Shown here piece by piece: positions 22,065-29,623 of a stretch of 39,289 nt of DNA. The stretch lies in the NCBI GenBank assembly GCA_029243605.1, contig JAQWRT010000056.1, positions 1-39,289 of the forward strand, read 5' to 3'. The position numbers and the translations under genes are program-made. Source of the DNA: Myxococcota bacterium. Lineage in GTDB: Bacteria > Myxococcota_A > UBA9160 > UBA4427. Under the pieces are notes generated by a model. It saw nothing but the letters and a program-made list of their open reading frames with translations, did no database searches and was not told the origin of the DNA. Every line of letters starts with the position of its first letter. Position 1 is the stretch's first letter.

Positions 22065-23708
22065 ATGATGAACCTGGCCCTTATTCACGAAGCCATTTCC
22101 GAAGTCATCCCCGAGCGCGAGTGCATCGTCTTTCGGGATCGACGGCTGACCTGGTCTCAGGTGACCGACCGAACCCGCCGTCTGGCCGATCTGCTTCGGG
22201 GCCACGGGCTGGGTTGCCACACCGAGCGGAGCGGGCTTGCGGGTTGGGAGTCCGGCCAGGATCACGTGGCCCTCTATCTGCATAATGGGAACGAGTACCT
22301 CGAGGGCATGTTGGGGGCCTATAAGGCGCGCTGTGCTCCCTTTAACGTCAATTACCGCTACGTCGAAGAGGAGCTTCTCTATCTCTTTGAGAATTCCGAT
22401 GCTCGGGCGGTGATCTATCACGCCGCTTTTGCCCCCACCTTAGAAAAAATTCGCCATAAGCTGCCCGGTCTCCGCCTCTTGGTTCAGGTCGCGGATGGAA
22501 GCGGCAACGATTTGCTCCCCGGCGCCCTCGACTACGAAGAAGCCCTCTCCCAGGCGGCAGCGGCGCCTCTTTCCGGGGATCTCTCTGCGGACGATCTCTA
22601 TATCCTCTACACCGGTGGGACCACGGGCATGCCCAAGGGAGTGCTTTGGCGTCAGGAGGAAATTTTTTGTTCGGCTCTCACGAGTAACCCGCCGCCCAAT
22701 ATCCAGGCGATGCAGGAGAAAGCCAGGTCTACCCCGGGAATACGCTGCCTGCCGGCTCCTCCCTTCATGCACGGGGCCGCCCACTGGGTTGCGTTCAATA
22801 TGTGGCACGGAGGGGGAACGGTTCTAGTTCAACCCGGAGTCGAGCGTTTGGATCCGGACGATATCTGGTCGACCCTCGAGCGAGAGCAGGGCAATGCCCT
22901 CACCATCGTCGGCGATGCCTTTGCGCGCCCACTGATCGACCAATTGCGCAAGAAAGAATACGACCTGTCGAAGATGTTTCTGGTGACATCGGGTGGGGCG
23001 ATCTTCACGGCCTCTCTCAAGCAGGAACTGCTCGATCTCCTTCCAGATATTCGTATTCTCGATGCCCTCGGTTCTTCGGAGTCAGGTGCCCAGGCGAGTC
23101 ATATTTCCACGCGGGAGACTGGGGCGAGCACCGGAAATTTTCAGCTCAGTGCGAGCAATAGCGTGCTCTCGGATGATCTGTCCCACCGTCTGGAGCCGGG
23201 TTCGGAGGAGAAGGGCTGGCTGGCTCGCGAGGGTTGGATGCCTTTGGGGTATTACAAGGACGAGGAGAAATCGAAAAAAACCTTCCCCACCGTGGGGGGT
23301 GTGCGGTACTCGGTTCCCGGGGACAGGGCCTGCATCGAGGCCGATGGGCGCTTGAAATTGCTCGGGCGGGACTCGGTGACGATCAATAGCGGCGGGGAAA
23401 AGATTTTCGCCGAGGAAGTCGAACTCGCCCTAAAACATCACCCGTCTGTCTACGACTGCGTCGTTTGCGGAACGCCCAGCGAGCGCTGGGGAAGCCAGGT
23501 CACAGCGATCGTTCAACTTCGCGAAGGTTCCGACGTCAGCGAGGACGCGCTGCTCTCGGCCGCCAATGAGCACATCACCCGCTACAAACTTCCTAAGCGA
23601 TTCGTCTTTGTCGACGAGGTGGTGAGAGCCCCTAGCGGGAAAGCGGATTATCGCTGGGCCCGAGAAATCGCCAGCGCTGCGGTCCAGAACGAGGTTCCTG
23701 CTGGCTGA
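22065..23708 (+). CDS. Acyl-CoA synthetase (AMP-dependent synthetase/ligase)
   Basis: The product is 547 residues, an ANL-superfamily enzyme that activates a carboxylic acid to its acyl-AMP and then to the CoA thioester. Visible motifs are the P-loop YTGGTTGMPKG (about 185-196), LGSSESG, the GRDSVTINSGGEKIFAEEVE hinge region and the C-terminal catalytic Lys in APSGKADYRWA. ATG 22065 gives the expected N-terminus (MMNLALIHEAISEVIPE), with AGGAG at 22048-22052 (12-nt spacing); TTG 22053 has no spacing to that site. The type resembles FadD3/long-chain or steroid-acid synthetases, but the substrate is not readable. With the enoyl-CoA hydratase 1 kb downstream and two LLM oxidoreductases nearby it suggests lipid or aromatic acid catabolism. 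Confidence 0.88.
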   Translation: MMNLALIHEAISEVIPERECIVFRDRRLTWSQVTDRTRRLADLLRGHGLGCHTERSGLAGWESGQDHVALYLHNGNEYLEGMLGAYKARCAPFNVNYRYVEEELLYLFENSDARAVIYHAAFAPTLEKIRHKLPGLRLLVQVADGSGNDLLPGALDYEEALSQAAAAPLSGDLSADDLYILYTGGTTGMPKGVLWRQEEIFCSALTSNPPPNIQAMQEKARSTPGIRCLPAPPFMHGAAHWVAFNMWHGGGTVLVQPGVERLDPDDIWSTLEREQGNALTIVGDAFARPLIDQLRKKEYDLSKMFLVTSGGAIFTASLKQELLDLLPDIRILDALGSSESGAQASHISTRETGASTGNFQLSASNSVLSDDLSHRLEPGSEEKGWLAREGWMPLGYYKDEEKSKKTFPTVGGVRYSVPGDRACIEADGRLKLLGRDSVTINSGGEKIFAEEVELALKHHPSVYDCVVCGTPSERWGSQVTAIVQLREGSDVSEDALLSAANEHITRYKLPKRFVFVDEVVRAPSGKADYRWAREIASAAVQNEVPAG

Positions 23709-23717
23709 ACCTTTAGC

Positions 23718-24452
23718 CTAGGGTTGGCCGAGTCCATCGGTGAACTGTCGGATACGGATGGCGTTGGCCCCCAAGTCTCCTCGCCCCACCCGAGAGCGGG
23801 AGCGGATGTCTACAGCCGAGCCGTTTCCCAGGGGACGAACTCGGACAGTAATGTCGTCGACGAAGCGGAAGATTCGAGTCGTATCCGTAGCGTCGAAGCG
23901 GCCCTGATTGGGGCTCATGTCCGAGATTTCCCAGCCCATCTGACGAGCAGTTTCCAGGCTCCGCTCGTAGGCGACGGTCGGGGGGACTCCCAGTTCCAGG
24001 GTGGCGAGATCCGGGTAGCCAGCGGCCACGATCTCGACAAATTCGGGGGGGTAATTCATGTCGAAATCGGCATAGGCGGGCACTCGATCGGCCGAGGCGA
24101 ATTGGGGAGGGTCTGCGAGATTGGTGGTGATGTCATTGATGCTGGGGAATTCTCTTCCCGGGATCATTGCGGTCACCACAACTCCGAGCAGGATCGCTCC
24201 GGTGAGAGTCGCAATGCGCGCCCGTTTTCGGCTATCCACATCCGCCGAATTGCGCGTCGTCACCAGAGCCACGAGACCCATCAAAAATGTGAAGGCTCCC
24301 CCAACGAGACAGCCAAAGCTGAAAAAGTAGAAACCGCTGATCGGACTGAGTAGGCCCACCTGAATTCCGAGGATGCCCAGGGCCGTAGCGCAAACCGCGA
24401 CCAAGCCTCCGTAGTAGGCAATTTTCGCGAGCCCAGATTTTCCCTCTGCCAT
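23718..24452 (-). CDS. DUF1499 membrane protein
   Basis: The product is 244 residues. Hydrophobic segments at about 10-30, 36-62 and 80-98 suggest three or four membrane helices. They are followed by a soluble region that matches DUF1499: FASADRVPAYADFDMNYPPEF, AYERSLETARQMGWEI, TRIFRFVDDITVRVRP and the VDIRSRSRVGRGDLGANAIRIRQF signature. The function of DUF1499 is unknown. ATG 24452 has a strong AAGGAGA about 6 nt upstream. Its stop lies 9 bp from the stop of the convergent acyl-CoA synthetase gene, and it is divergent from the enoyl-CoA hydratase gene. Confidence 0.82.
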   Translation of the reverse strand: MAEGKSGLAKIAYYGGLVAVCATALGILGIQVGLLSPISGFYFFSFGCLVGGAFTFLMGLVALVTTRNSADVDSRKRARIATLTGAILLGVVVTAMIPGREFPSINDITTNLADPPQFASADRVPAYADFDMNYPPEFVEIVAAGYPDLATLELGVPPTVAYERSLETARQMGWEISDMSPNQGRFDATDTTRIFRFVDDITVRVRPLGNGSAVDIRSRSRVGRGDLGANAIRIRQFTDGLGQP

Positions 24453-24606
24453 TCTTGTCTCCTTGGTTTCGACTTGACCCGTTCAGGATACCACGGAGAT
24501 CTGGGGTTCGGCAGCACGCCAGAAAAACCAGGCGAAGTTCATGGGTCCGGCCCCGAGGGCTTCGGGAGGCTACTCTACGAAGTCAGGCATTTTTATCGCC
24601 TTGTCT

Positions 24607-24624
24607 GGAGGGGAGGTCCCCTCC
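24607..24624. promoter_or_regulatory. Hairpin-forming inverted repeat in the hydratase leader
   Basis: GGAGGGGA-GG-TCCCCTCC is a perfect 8-bp inverted repeat (in RNA, 7 bp with a 4-nt loop). It lies between the divergent DUF1499 and enoyl-CoA hydratase genes, about 43 bp before the latter's start. It may be an operator or a leader hairpin. No T run follows. Confidence 0.3.
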
Positions 24625-24666
24625 TAGAAGAGGGCGTCGTCCTAGAAAACGGGGAGACCGGTGGCC

Positions 24667-25443
24667 ATGAGCGAATTGGTGAAAAGCGAGCGCGACGGGG
24701 AAGTGGCGATTCTGACACTGAATCGACCGGAAGCGCTAAACGCCCTGGATCGCGCTTCCCTGCGCGCGATCGGTCAGGCCATCGAGGGGGTCTCTGAGGA
24801 TTCCGGTGTCCGCGCCCTGGTCTTGACGGGCGAGGGGCGGGCCTTTGCGGCGGGAGCCGATATCGCCGAGATGAGAACTCTGAGCCCCATCGAAGGTGAG
24901 GCTTTCTCGCGTTTGGGCCATGAAACCTTCGCGGCGCTCGAGGCGCTGACAATTCCTACCATCGCGGCGGTGAACGGCTTCGCGTTGGGAGGCGGTTGTG
25001 AGCTGGCCCTGGCCTGCGATTGGATCTATGCCTCGGAGAAAGCCCGGTTTGGGCAACCCGAGGTAAGCCTCGGGTTGATTCCGGGTTTCGGGGGCACGAG
25101 TCGCCTGACGCGTCGCGTGGGGGTGGCCTGGGCGAAGGAATTGGTGCTCGGGGGAGACCCGATTCGCGCCGAGGAAGCCCTGCGTATCGGGCTGGCCAAT
25201 CGGGTCTTTTCGGCGGAGGAACTTCTCGCCAAAGCGATCGCCTCGGGGCGCAGTGCAGGGTCTCGTGGCCCGGTGGCGGTCGCCCTCGCCAAGCGGGTGA
25301 TCGAAGAAGCCCAGGACGCCAATATTCGGACGGCTCATGCCCTGGAACAGCAGGCGTTCGGCCTGGTTTTCGCCTCTGAGGACCGCCTGGAGGGAATGGA
25401 CGCCTTTCTCGAAAAACGTGATCCCGCCTTCAGTAATCGATAG
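24667..25443 (+). CDS. Enoyl-CoA hydratase/isomerase family protein (crotonase)
   Basis: The product is 258 residues, the standard crotonase size. The CoA-binding RAFAAGADIAEM (59-69) and oxyanion-hole FALGGGCELALACD (105-118) are intact. Both catalytic glutamates of enoyl-CoA hydratase are present: Glu112 in GGGCELAL and Glu132 in GQPEVSLGLIPGFGGTSRL. It is therefore expected to hydrate trans-2-enoyl-CoA in beta-oxidation. ATG 24667 gives the family N-terminus; GTG 24661 is two codons earlier and closer to the GGGGAG at 24651-24656, so it cannot be excluded. It stands between a divergent DUF1499 gene and a co-directional histidine kinase gene about 60 nt on. Confidence 0.9.
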   Translation: MSELVKSERDGEVAILTLNRPEALNALDRASLRAIGQAIEGVSEDSGVRALVLTGEGRAFAAGADIAEMRTLSPIEGEAFSRLGHETFAALEALTIPTIAAVNGFALGGGCELALACDWIYASEKARFGQPEVSLGLIPGFGGTSRLTRRVGVAWAKELVLGGDPIRAEEALRIGLANRVFSAEELLAKAIASGRSAGSRGPVAVALAKRVIEEAQDANIRTAHALEQQAFGLVFASEDRLEGMDAFLEKRDPAFSNR

Positions 25444-25489
25444 CCGGAAGGGTGGGGGCTGCTCTCTCTCTTCTGTTAATCTCCCGACC

Positions 25490-25497
25490 GGAGGTGG
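25490..25497 (+). promoter_or_regulatory. Strong ribosome binding site fixing the histidine kinase start
   Basis: GGAGGTGG lies 8 nt before ATG 25506. It decides that start over the upstream GTG at 25452, which has no comparable site. Confidence 0.7.
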
Positions 25498-25505
25498 CCC
25501 GATCC

Positions 25506-27272
25506 ATGCGAAAGATGTCAGATTTGCTTCGCGCGGAAGAAAATCGACGTCTCTATGTGCTCACCACCGTCACTCTCGCCTTCCTCACCTTCGGGCTTGT
25601 GGTTGCTTACCGGTTCTCGGAGATGGGTTTTTTCCGCCTGTCTTTCGCGGTTCTGCTTGCCGCCGTGTCGAGCCTACTTGTACTTGGATGGGTGCACCGG
25701 GGGGGCAGTAGCCTGAGGGGTGGCCTGATGGCTACGACGCTCCTCTATATCCTGGTCGGCTACAGCTCGCTCCTACTGGGCGGTATCGACGGCCCCGCCT
25801 TCGACTGGTTCTATGTGGTGCCCGTCCTGGCCGCGCTTCTCGCGGGGATGCAGGCTGGATGGTTCTTCAGCGGCCTGGTTATTCTCTCCGCCATTTTTCT
25901 TTGGATTGCGCCGAGTTATGGCCTCGAACCGGCCGGCCAGGTAGCCGCTGGACTGCAGCAGCAGGAGGCGCTCGCCAGTCGGCTTTCCGTTGTTGCAGCG
26001 ATTGGTCTTCTGCTGAGCGCTCTCGGCGCTCAGCAGCGCCACTCGCGTAGCATTCTCGAAAGGGTGAATAACGAACTCAATTACGAAATGAATCAACGGA
26101 CAGAGATGCAGGCTCGAGTCGTTCGTACGGAAAGAGCGGCTTCCATGGGGAGTCTGGCGGCGGGTATGGCTCATGAAATCAACAACCCGCTCACCTATGT
26201 CATCGGAAACCTCGAGTTGCTGAAGACCTACCTGGCGAACCAACTCGAAGCCAACCCCCCGCGAGTACGGAGCGAGATCGATGCGATGCTCTCCGAGGCC
26301 ATCGAGGGATCATACCGGGTAGCTGGCCTGGTCCGAGATCTGAAGACATTCTCTCATATCAATGAAGAAGAGACGGGCGCGGTCAATTTGGCTCGGGTCA
26401 TCGATCAGGCATCCAAGATGGTTGCCCACGAGATCAAACATCGGGCGCAACTCGAAATTGAATGTCCCGAAAGTATCGAGGTTCTTGGGAACCCGGGGCG
26501 TGTCCTCCAGGTGGTGATCAATCTCCTTACAAACGCAGCTCACTCGGTCGAGCCGGGTTCTGCGAAGGACAATCGGATTCGAGTATCGGCGAAAAATAGC
26601 GAGGGTCGGGTGCTGCTCAGGATCGCAGATACTGGCTCGGGAATTGGTCCGGATCTGAGGGAGCGTATCTTCGAGCCCTTCTTTACGACGAAGGCGGTGG
26701 GCTTCGGAACGGGCATGGGCCTTTCGATTACGCGGAATGTTCTCCACTCCATGGGCGGTGAGATTAATCTCGAGTACTCCTCGCCCGATGGCACTGCGTT
26801 CGTCGTGGCCTTGCCACCCAGCGAAAATCTAAGGGGGAAAGGGGCGCGAGACTTGGTTCCTGGCCAAGCGCTTTCGGCTTCGAAGCCCGAACTCAAACTA
26901 CTGATCGTGGATGACGAAGAGCAGGTGCTCAGCTATCTGGCTGCCTCTCTTCCTCATCACCGGACGGAGATCGAAAGTGACGGCCGGAGAGCGATCCGGA
27001 TGGCCGCCGAGGGCGATTTTGATGTGATTCTCTGTGACCTGATGATGCCTCAAGTGACAGGAATGGAGATTTACGCAGCCCTCCAGGAGATAAATCCGTC
27101 GGTGGCAAATAGATTGATTTTCATGACCGGTGGAGCCTTCGTGCAAGAAGCGGTTGATTTTCTTACGGGCTTCTCTGGACGCTGGGTTGAGAAGCCGATC
27201 GAGTTGGCCGAGTTGGAGAGCAGGATCTGGGCCCGCGTGGAAGCCACTCAAGGTTCCGAAGCGGTTGACTGA
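25506..27272 (+). CDS. Membrane-bound hybrid sensor histidine kinase with C-terminal receiver
   Basis: The product is 588 residues. About five to six hydrophobic segments (residues 18-180) form an N-terminal membrane sensor (LTTVTLAFLTFGLVVAYRF, then SFAVLLAAVSSLLVLGW and others) of no named type. A coiled-coil linker (NNELNYEMNQRTEMQ) leads to the H box MAHEINNPLTYV with His223, then the N box (INLLTNAAHSV), G1 (IADTGSGIG), F (IFEPFFTTK) and G2 (GTGMGLSI) of the HATPase domain. The receiver domain (about 464-583) starts LLIVDDEEQ; the phosphoacceptor is Asp511 in ILCDLMMP and the conserved Lys lies in VEKPIE. With no output domain attached, phosphate probably moves on to an HPt or another regulator not found here. 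No response-regulator gene is adjacent, so it is an orphan. Confidence 0.92.
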   Translation: MRKMSDLLRAEENRRLYVLTTVTLAFLTFGLVVAYRFSEMGFFRLSFAVLLAAVSSLLVLGWVHRGGSSLRGGLMATTLLYILVGYSSLLLGGIDGPAFDWFYVVPVLAALLAGMQAGWFFSGLVILSAIFLWIAPSYGLEPAGQVAAGLQQQEALASRLSVVAAIGLLLSALGAQQRHSRSILERVNNELNYEMNQRTEMQARVVRTERAASMGSLAAGMAHEINNPLTYVIGNLELLKTYLANQLEANPPRVRSEIDAMLSEAIEGSYRVAGLVRDLKTFSHINEEETGAVNLARVIDQASKMVAHEIKHRAQLEIECPESIEVLGNPGRVLQVVINLLTNAAHSVEPGSAKDNRIRVSAKNSEGRVLLRIADTGSGIGPDLRERIFEPFFTTKAVGFGTGMGLSITRNVLHSMGGEINLEYSSPDGTAFVVALPPSENLRGKGARDLVPGQALSASKPELKLLIVDDEEQVLSYLAASLPHHRTEIESDGRRAIRMAAEGDFDVILCDLMMPQVTGMEIYAALQEINPSVANRLIFMTGGAFVQEAVDFLTGFSGRWVEKPIELAELESRIWARVEATQGSEAVD

Positions 27273-27308
27273 TCTCAAGCTGCCCAGGGCCCGGCGGGCT
27301 CAATGAGC

Positions 27309-27338
27309 AAAACCTCGGACCCGAGGGCCCGAGGTTTT
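27309..27338. terminator. Bidirectional intrinsic terminator between convergent transcripts
   Basis: AAAACCTCGG and CCGAGGTTTT are perfectly complementary (10-bp arms, 10-nt loop). T-rich ends on both strands fit termination of the histidine kinase transcript (+) and of the secretion locus transcript (-), whose last gene ends at 27372. Confidence 0.75.
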
Positions 27339-27371
27339 GAAGGTGAAAAATGAAGTTGGACTTGCTGTCGC

Positions 27372-27824
27372 TCAGGGCTTGAGCCCGTAGGCAGAATTGC
27401 CCGACGCCACGATCAATTCCTTGTAGAAGCTCAGGCCGAGTTTGACGATATCGGTGACGCCGCCCACGGAAATCGACGAGTCAACCCAGAGCGGGCTGCC
27501 GAGGGGGCCGTAGACCGCGTGGAGCAGCGACGTTCCGTCGCCAACGAAGACGACATTGGAGCGGTCGGTCACTGGGGCATCGAAGCCGGGCGCCTGCATC
27601 CAGTAGCTCCAAACCTCGAGTCCCGAGAGCAGATCCACCCCGTAGAGGTACTCGTCGGTGCTGGCAAAGGTCGTCCATGCATCTGCAGTCGGCAGAAATA
27701 TGTGAATTGCATCACTGCGGAGAGACGGGTGGCTGGGGTTGCGGGTTTCCTGGGCGGCCATGCCTGGGGGCTGGCGGCGCAAATTGAGCGGCGGAAGCCC
27801 TTCTGCGCGGTACCTGCTGTTCAT
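27372..27824 (-). CDS. Small PQQ-propeller-like protein or fragment
   Basis: The product is 150 residues. Residues about 48-150 look like one to two blades of a PQQ-type beta-propeller: STDEYLYGVDLLSGLEVWSYW resembles the repeat 'lyaldaetGkllW', and the C-terminus (ELIVASGNSAYGLKP) repeats the pattern. A full propeller needs six to eight blades, so this is too short. No signal peptide or good Shine-Dalgarno is seen, and the first 45 residues look unrelated and basic. It may be the leftover C-terminus of a larger exported protein, or a small partner of the secretion system that ends 45 nt upstream. It is the last gene before the terminator at 27309-27338. Its status as a real gene is uncertain. 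Confidence 0.45.
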   Translation of the reverse strand: MNSRYRAEGLPPLNLRRQPPGMAAQETRNPSHPSLRSDAIHIFLPTADAWTTFASTDEYLYGVDLLSGLEVWSYWMQAPGFDAPVTDRSNVVFVGDGTSLLHAVYGPLGSPLWVDSSISVGGVTDIVKLGLSFYKELIVASGNSAYGLKP

Positions 27825-27868
27825 TTGCCGGCTGTCGCATCGGGTAAATGTGCGACCGGGAGGCTTCG

Positions 27869-29623
27869 TCAGGGCCAGTCGACGCGCAGGCGAAAGCTGA
27901 TTCCGTCATCCTGGAGGTTGTCGCTGGAAAACTCGGCCACGGGTTTCATGCGCCGCCCCCAGTAGATTTCGCCCTGGCCCCAGCTGCCCATGGCGACCCG
28001 TAAACCGAGGCCCATGCTGGCCAGGGTGATGGGCGAAGCATTGAGCTTGCCGAGGCGTTCGGAGTCGTTCCAGGAGCGGCCGACGTCGAAGAAGGGCGCC
28101 AACTCCAGGCGAATATAAGGAGATCGCTGCTGATAGAAGGGCACGCGAAACTCGAAGGAGCCCGCGAGGCCGTTATCCCGCACAGCAGTATTTTCCCGGT
28201 AGCCGCGAACGCTGTAGAACCCGCCCACGGCAAATTGCTCGAGGGGAAGGAGGGGGGCCGAGGCGATCTGGGTGTCAAAACGGGCGACGAGCTGAGCATC
28301 CGTCCCCGGCAAGCGCGCCGCCCACTGAACCTGAGCGAGCCAGGCGACGAATTCTCCGCTGGGGACGCCCGCAGGGCTGCGGGTGGCGCCCAGAATATCG
28401 AGGCCAACGCTGAGCTGGGAACGCAGGGCAAAGCTCTGGGCTCGGGTTCGGTAGCTGCCCTCGACCCCCAGGCGCAGGACGCTCAATTGGGATTGGCCGT
28501 CCTCGGAGTAGGCGGTGGGCAGACCGATGGCGCCGTCGAAGAGGAAGCTCTGGCCCTGGCGCCAGTCGGCCTGGAGGAAGGCCGAAAGATTCGCTTTGAG
28601 GCTGCGGTGAAGGGGTTGCCTGAGTTCGAAGCCCAGGGTTTGGGATTCGCTCTCGATGCCCAGGGGAGTGAAATCGCCCTGGACAACGTCTCCGTGGCTG
28701 TATTGGTAGCGGGCCCCCAGAGTCGTATCCCAACGGTTGATGGGAAGGGCGAAACGGGCCTGGATTTGCCCGAGGCCTTCGCTGGCGCTGAAGCTGAGCG
28801 AGGTCATGTCACCGACCCCGATGAGGTTGGCGAGTTGTATCTCCCCCCCACCGCCCAGGTCTCCGATGGAGGGACTGCGAAGATTGTCGAAATCGGCTGC
28901 CAAGTTGTAGAAGGGGTTTTCATCGATGGTGATCTGAAGCTCGGAAAATCCGCGCTGGGCGCCGGGCTGCAAGCTCGCGCGCACCTGGCGGATTCGGGGG
29001 TCGAGTTGGAAGAGTTCGAGTTGTTCGCGCAACTCGACAATATTGAGGGGGCCGGATTGCTGGGCGGCGATGCGGCTGCGGAAATAATTCGGCCGGAAAC
29101 GACCGGAAGTCTTGACCTCGATGCCCTGGAGGTGGCCCTCGATGACCCGGATGTCCACCACGCCTCCGCGGATCGCCTGGTCGGGAAGGGTCGCGCCCGA
29201 GGTGACGAAGCCGCGCTCGACGTAGGCCAAGGTGATTTGGTCGCGCAGGTTCGCCAGGTCTGGGAAATTAAGCCATCGGCCCTCGTAGGCGGAGACGATC
29301 TCATCGAGGACCTTGGGCTCCAGCACGCTGTTGCCGCTGATTCGGATCTCACGGACCAGAACCGAGCCTCCCCCCTCGACGTCGGCCTGCTGACTCTCTT
29401 GGGGCATGGGAAAGGGGGGGAGTATTTTTTCCAGAGTCGGTTCCAATTTCGGTGCCACTGGCGCCGCGGGAGGCGGAAGAGGGGGCAGGGTGTCCCCCGG
29501 GCGCACACCGGGGAGGATTCGCTGGGCCGAGGCGCTGCCGGATCCGCTTAGGGCGATCACGACGGCGAGGACCGCCCAGGCCGATCGCCGTCGCCGGCTT
29601 TTACTTCCCTGAGCTAGAGCCAA
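27869..29623 (-). CDS. TpsB outer-membrane transporter of two-partner secretion (ShlB/FhaC/HecB family)
   Basis: From TTG 29623 the product is 584 residues, normal for TpsB. A basic N-region and hydrophobic core (SAWAVLAVVIALSGSGSASAQ) give a signal peptide ending near residue 34, then a Pro-rich linker. ShlB-type POTRA motifs follow (SVLVREIRISGNSVLEPKVL; ITLAYVERGFVTSGATLPDQ; VVDIRVIEG), then a second POTRA and a 16-strand barrel with the signature FYSVRGYRENT in loop L6 and a C-terminal strand ending DWP. It recognises the TPS domain of its TpsA partner in the periplasm and moves it across the outer membrane. The partner is the gene just upstream, whose stop it overlaps by 10 nt; TTG 29650 would make the overlap 37 nt. 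Neither start has a clear Shine-Dalgarno, which suggests translational coupling. Confidence 0.9.
   Translation of the reverse strand: MALAQGSKSRRRRSAWAVLAVVIALSGSGSASAQRILPGVRPGDTLPPLPPPAAPVAPKLEPTLEKILPPFPMPQESQQADVEGGGSVLVREIRISGNSVLEPKVLDEIVSAYEGRWLNFPDLANLRDQITLAYVERGFVTSGATLPDQAIRGGVVDIRVIEGHLQGIEVKTSGRFRPNYFRSRIAAQQSGPLNIVELREQLELFQLDPRIRQVRASLQPGAQRGFSELQITIDENPFYNLAADFDNLRSPSIGDLGGGGEIQLANLIGVGDMTSLSFSASEGLGQIQARFALPINRWDTTLGARYQYSHGDVVQGDFTPLGIESESQTLGFELRQPLHRSLKANLSAFLQADWRQGQSFLFDGAIGLPTAYSEDGQSQLSVLRLGVEGSYRTRAQSFALRSQLSVGLDILGATRSPAGVPSGEFVAWLAQVQWAARLPGTDAQLVARFDTQIASAPLLPLEQFAVGGFYSVRGYRENTAVRDNGLAGSFEFRVPFYQQRSPYIRLELAPFFDVGRSWNDSERLGKLNASPITLASMGLGLRVAMGSWGQGEIYWGRRMKPVAEFSSDNLQDDGISFRLRVDWP

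Noticed and set aside
28235..29551. 438-codon plus-strand open frame antisense to the TpsB gene
   Set aside because: It mirrors the codon pattern of the high-GC minus-strand gene; the minus-strand product has full TpsB homology and the antisense product has none.
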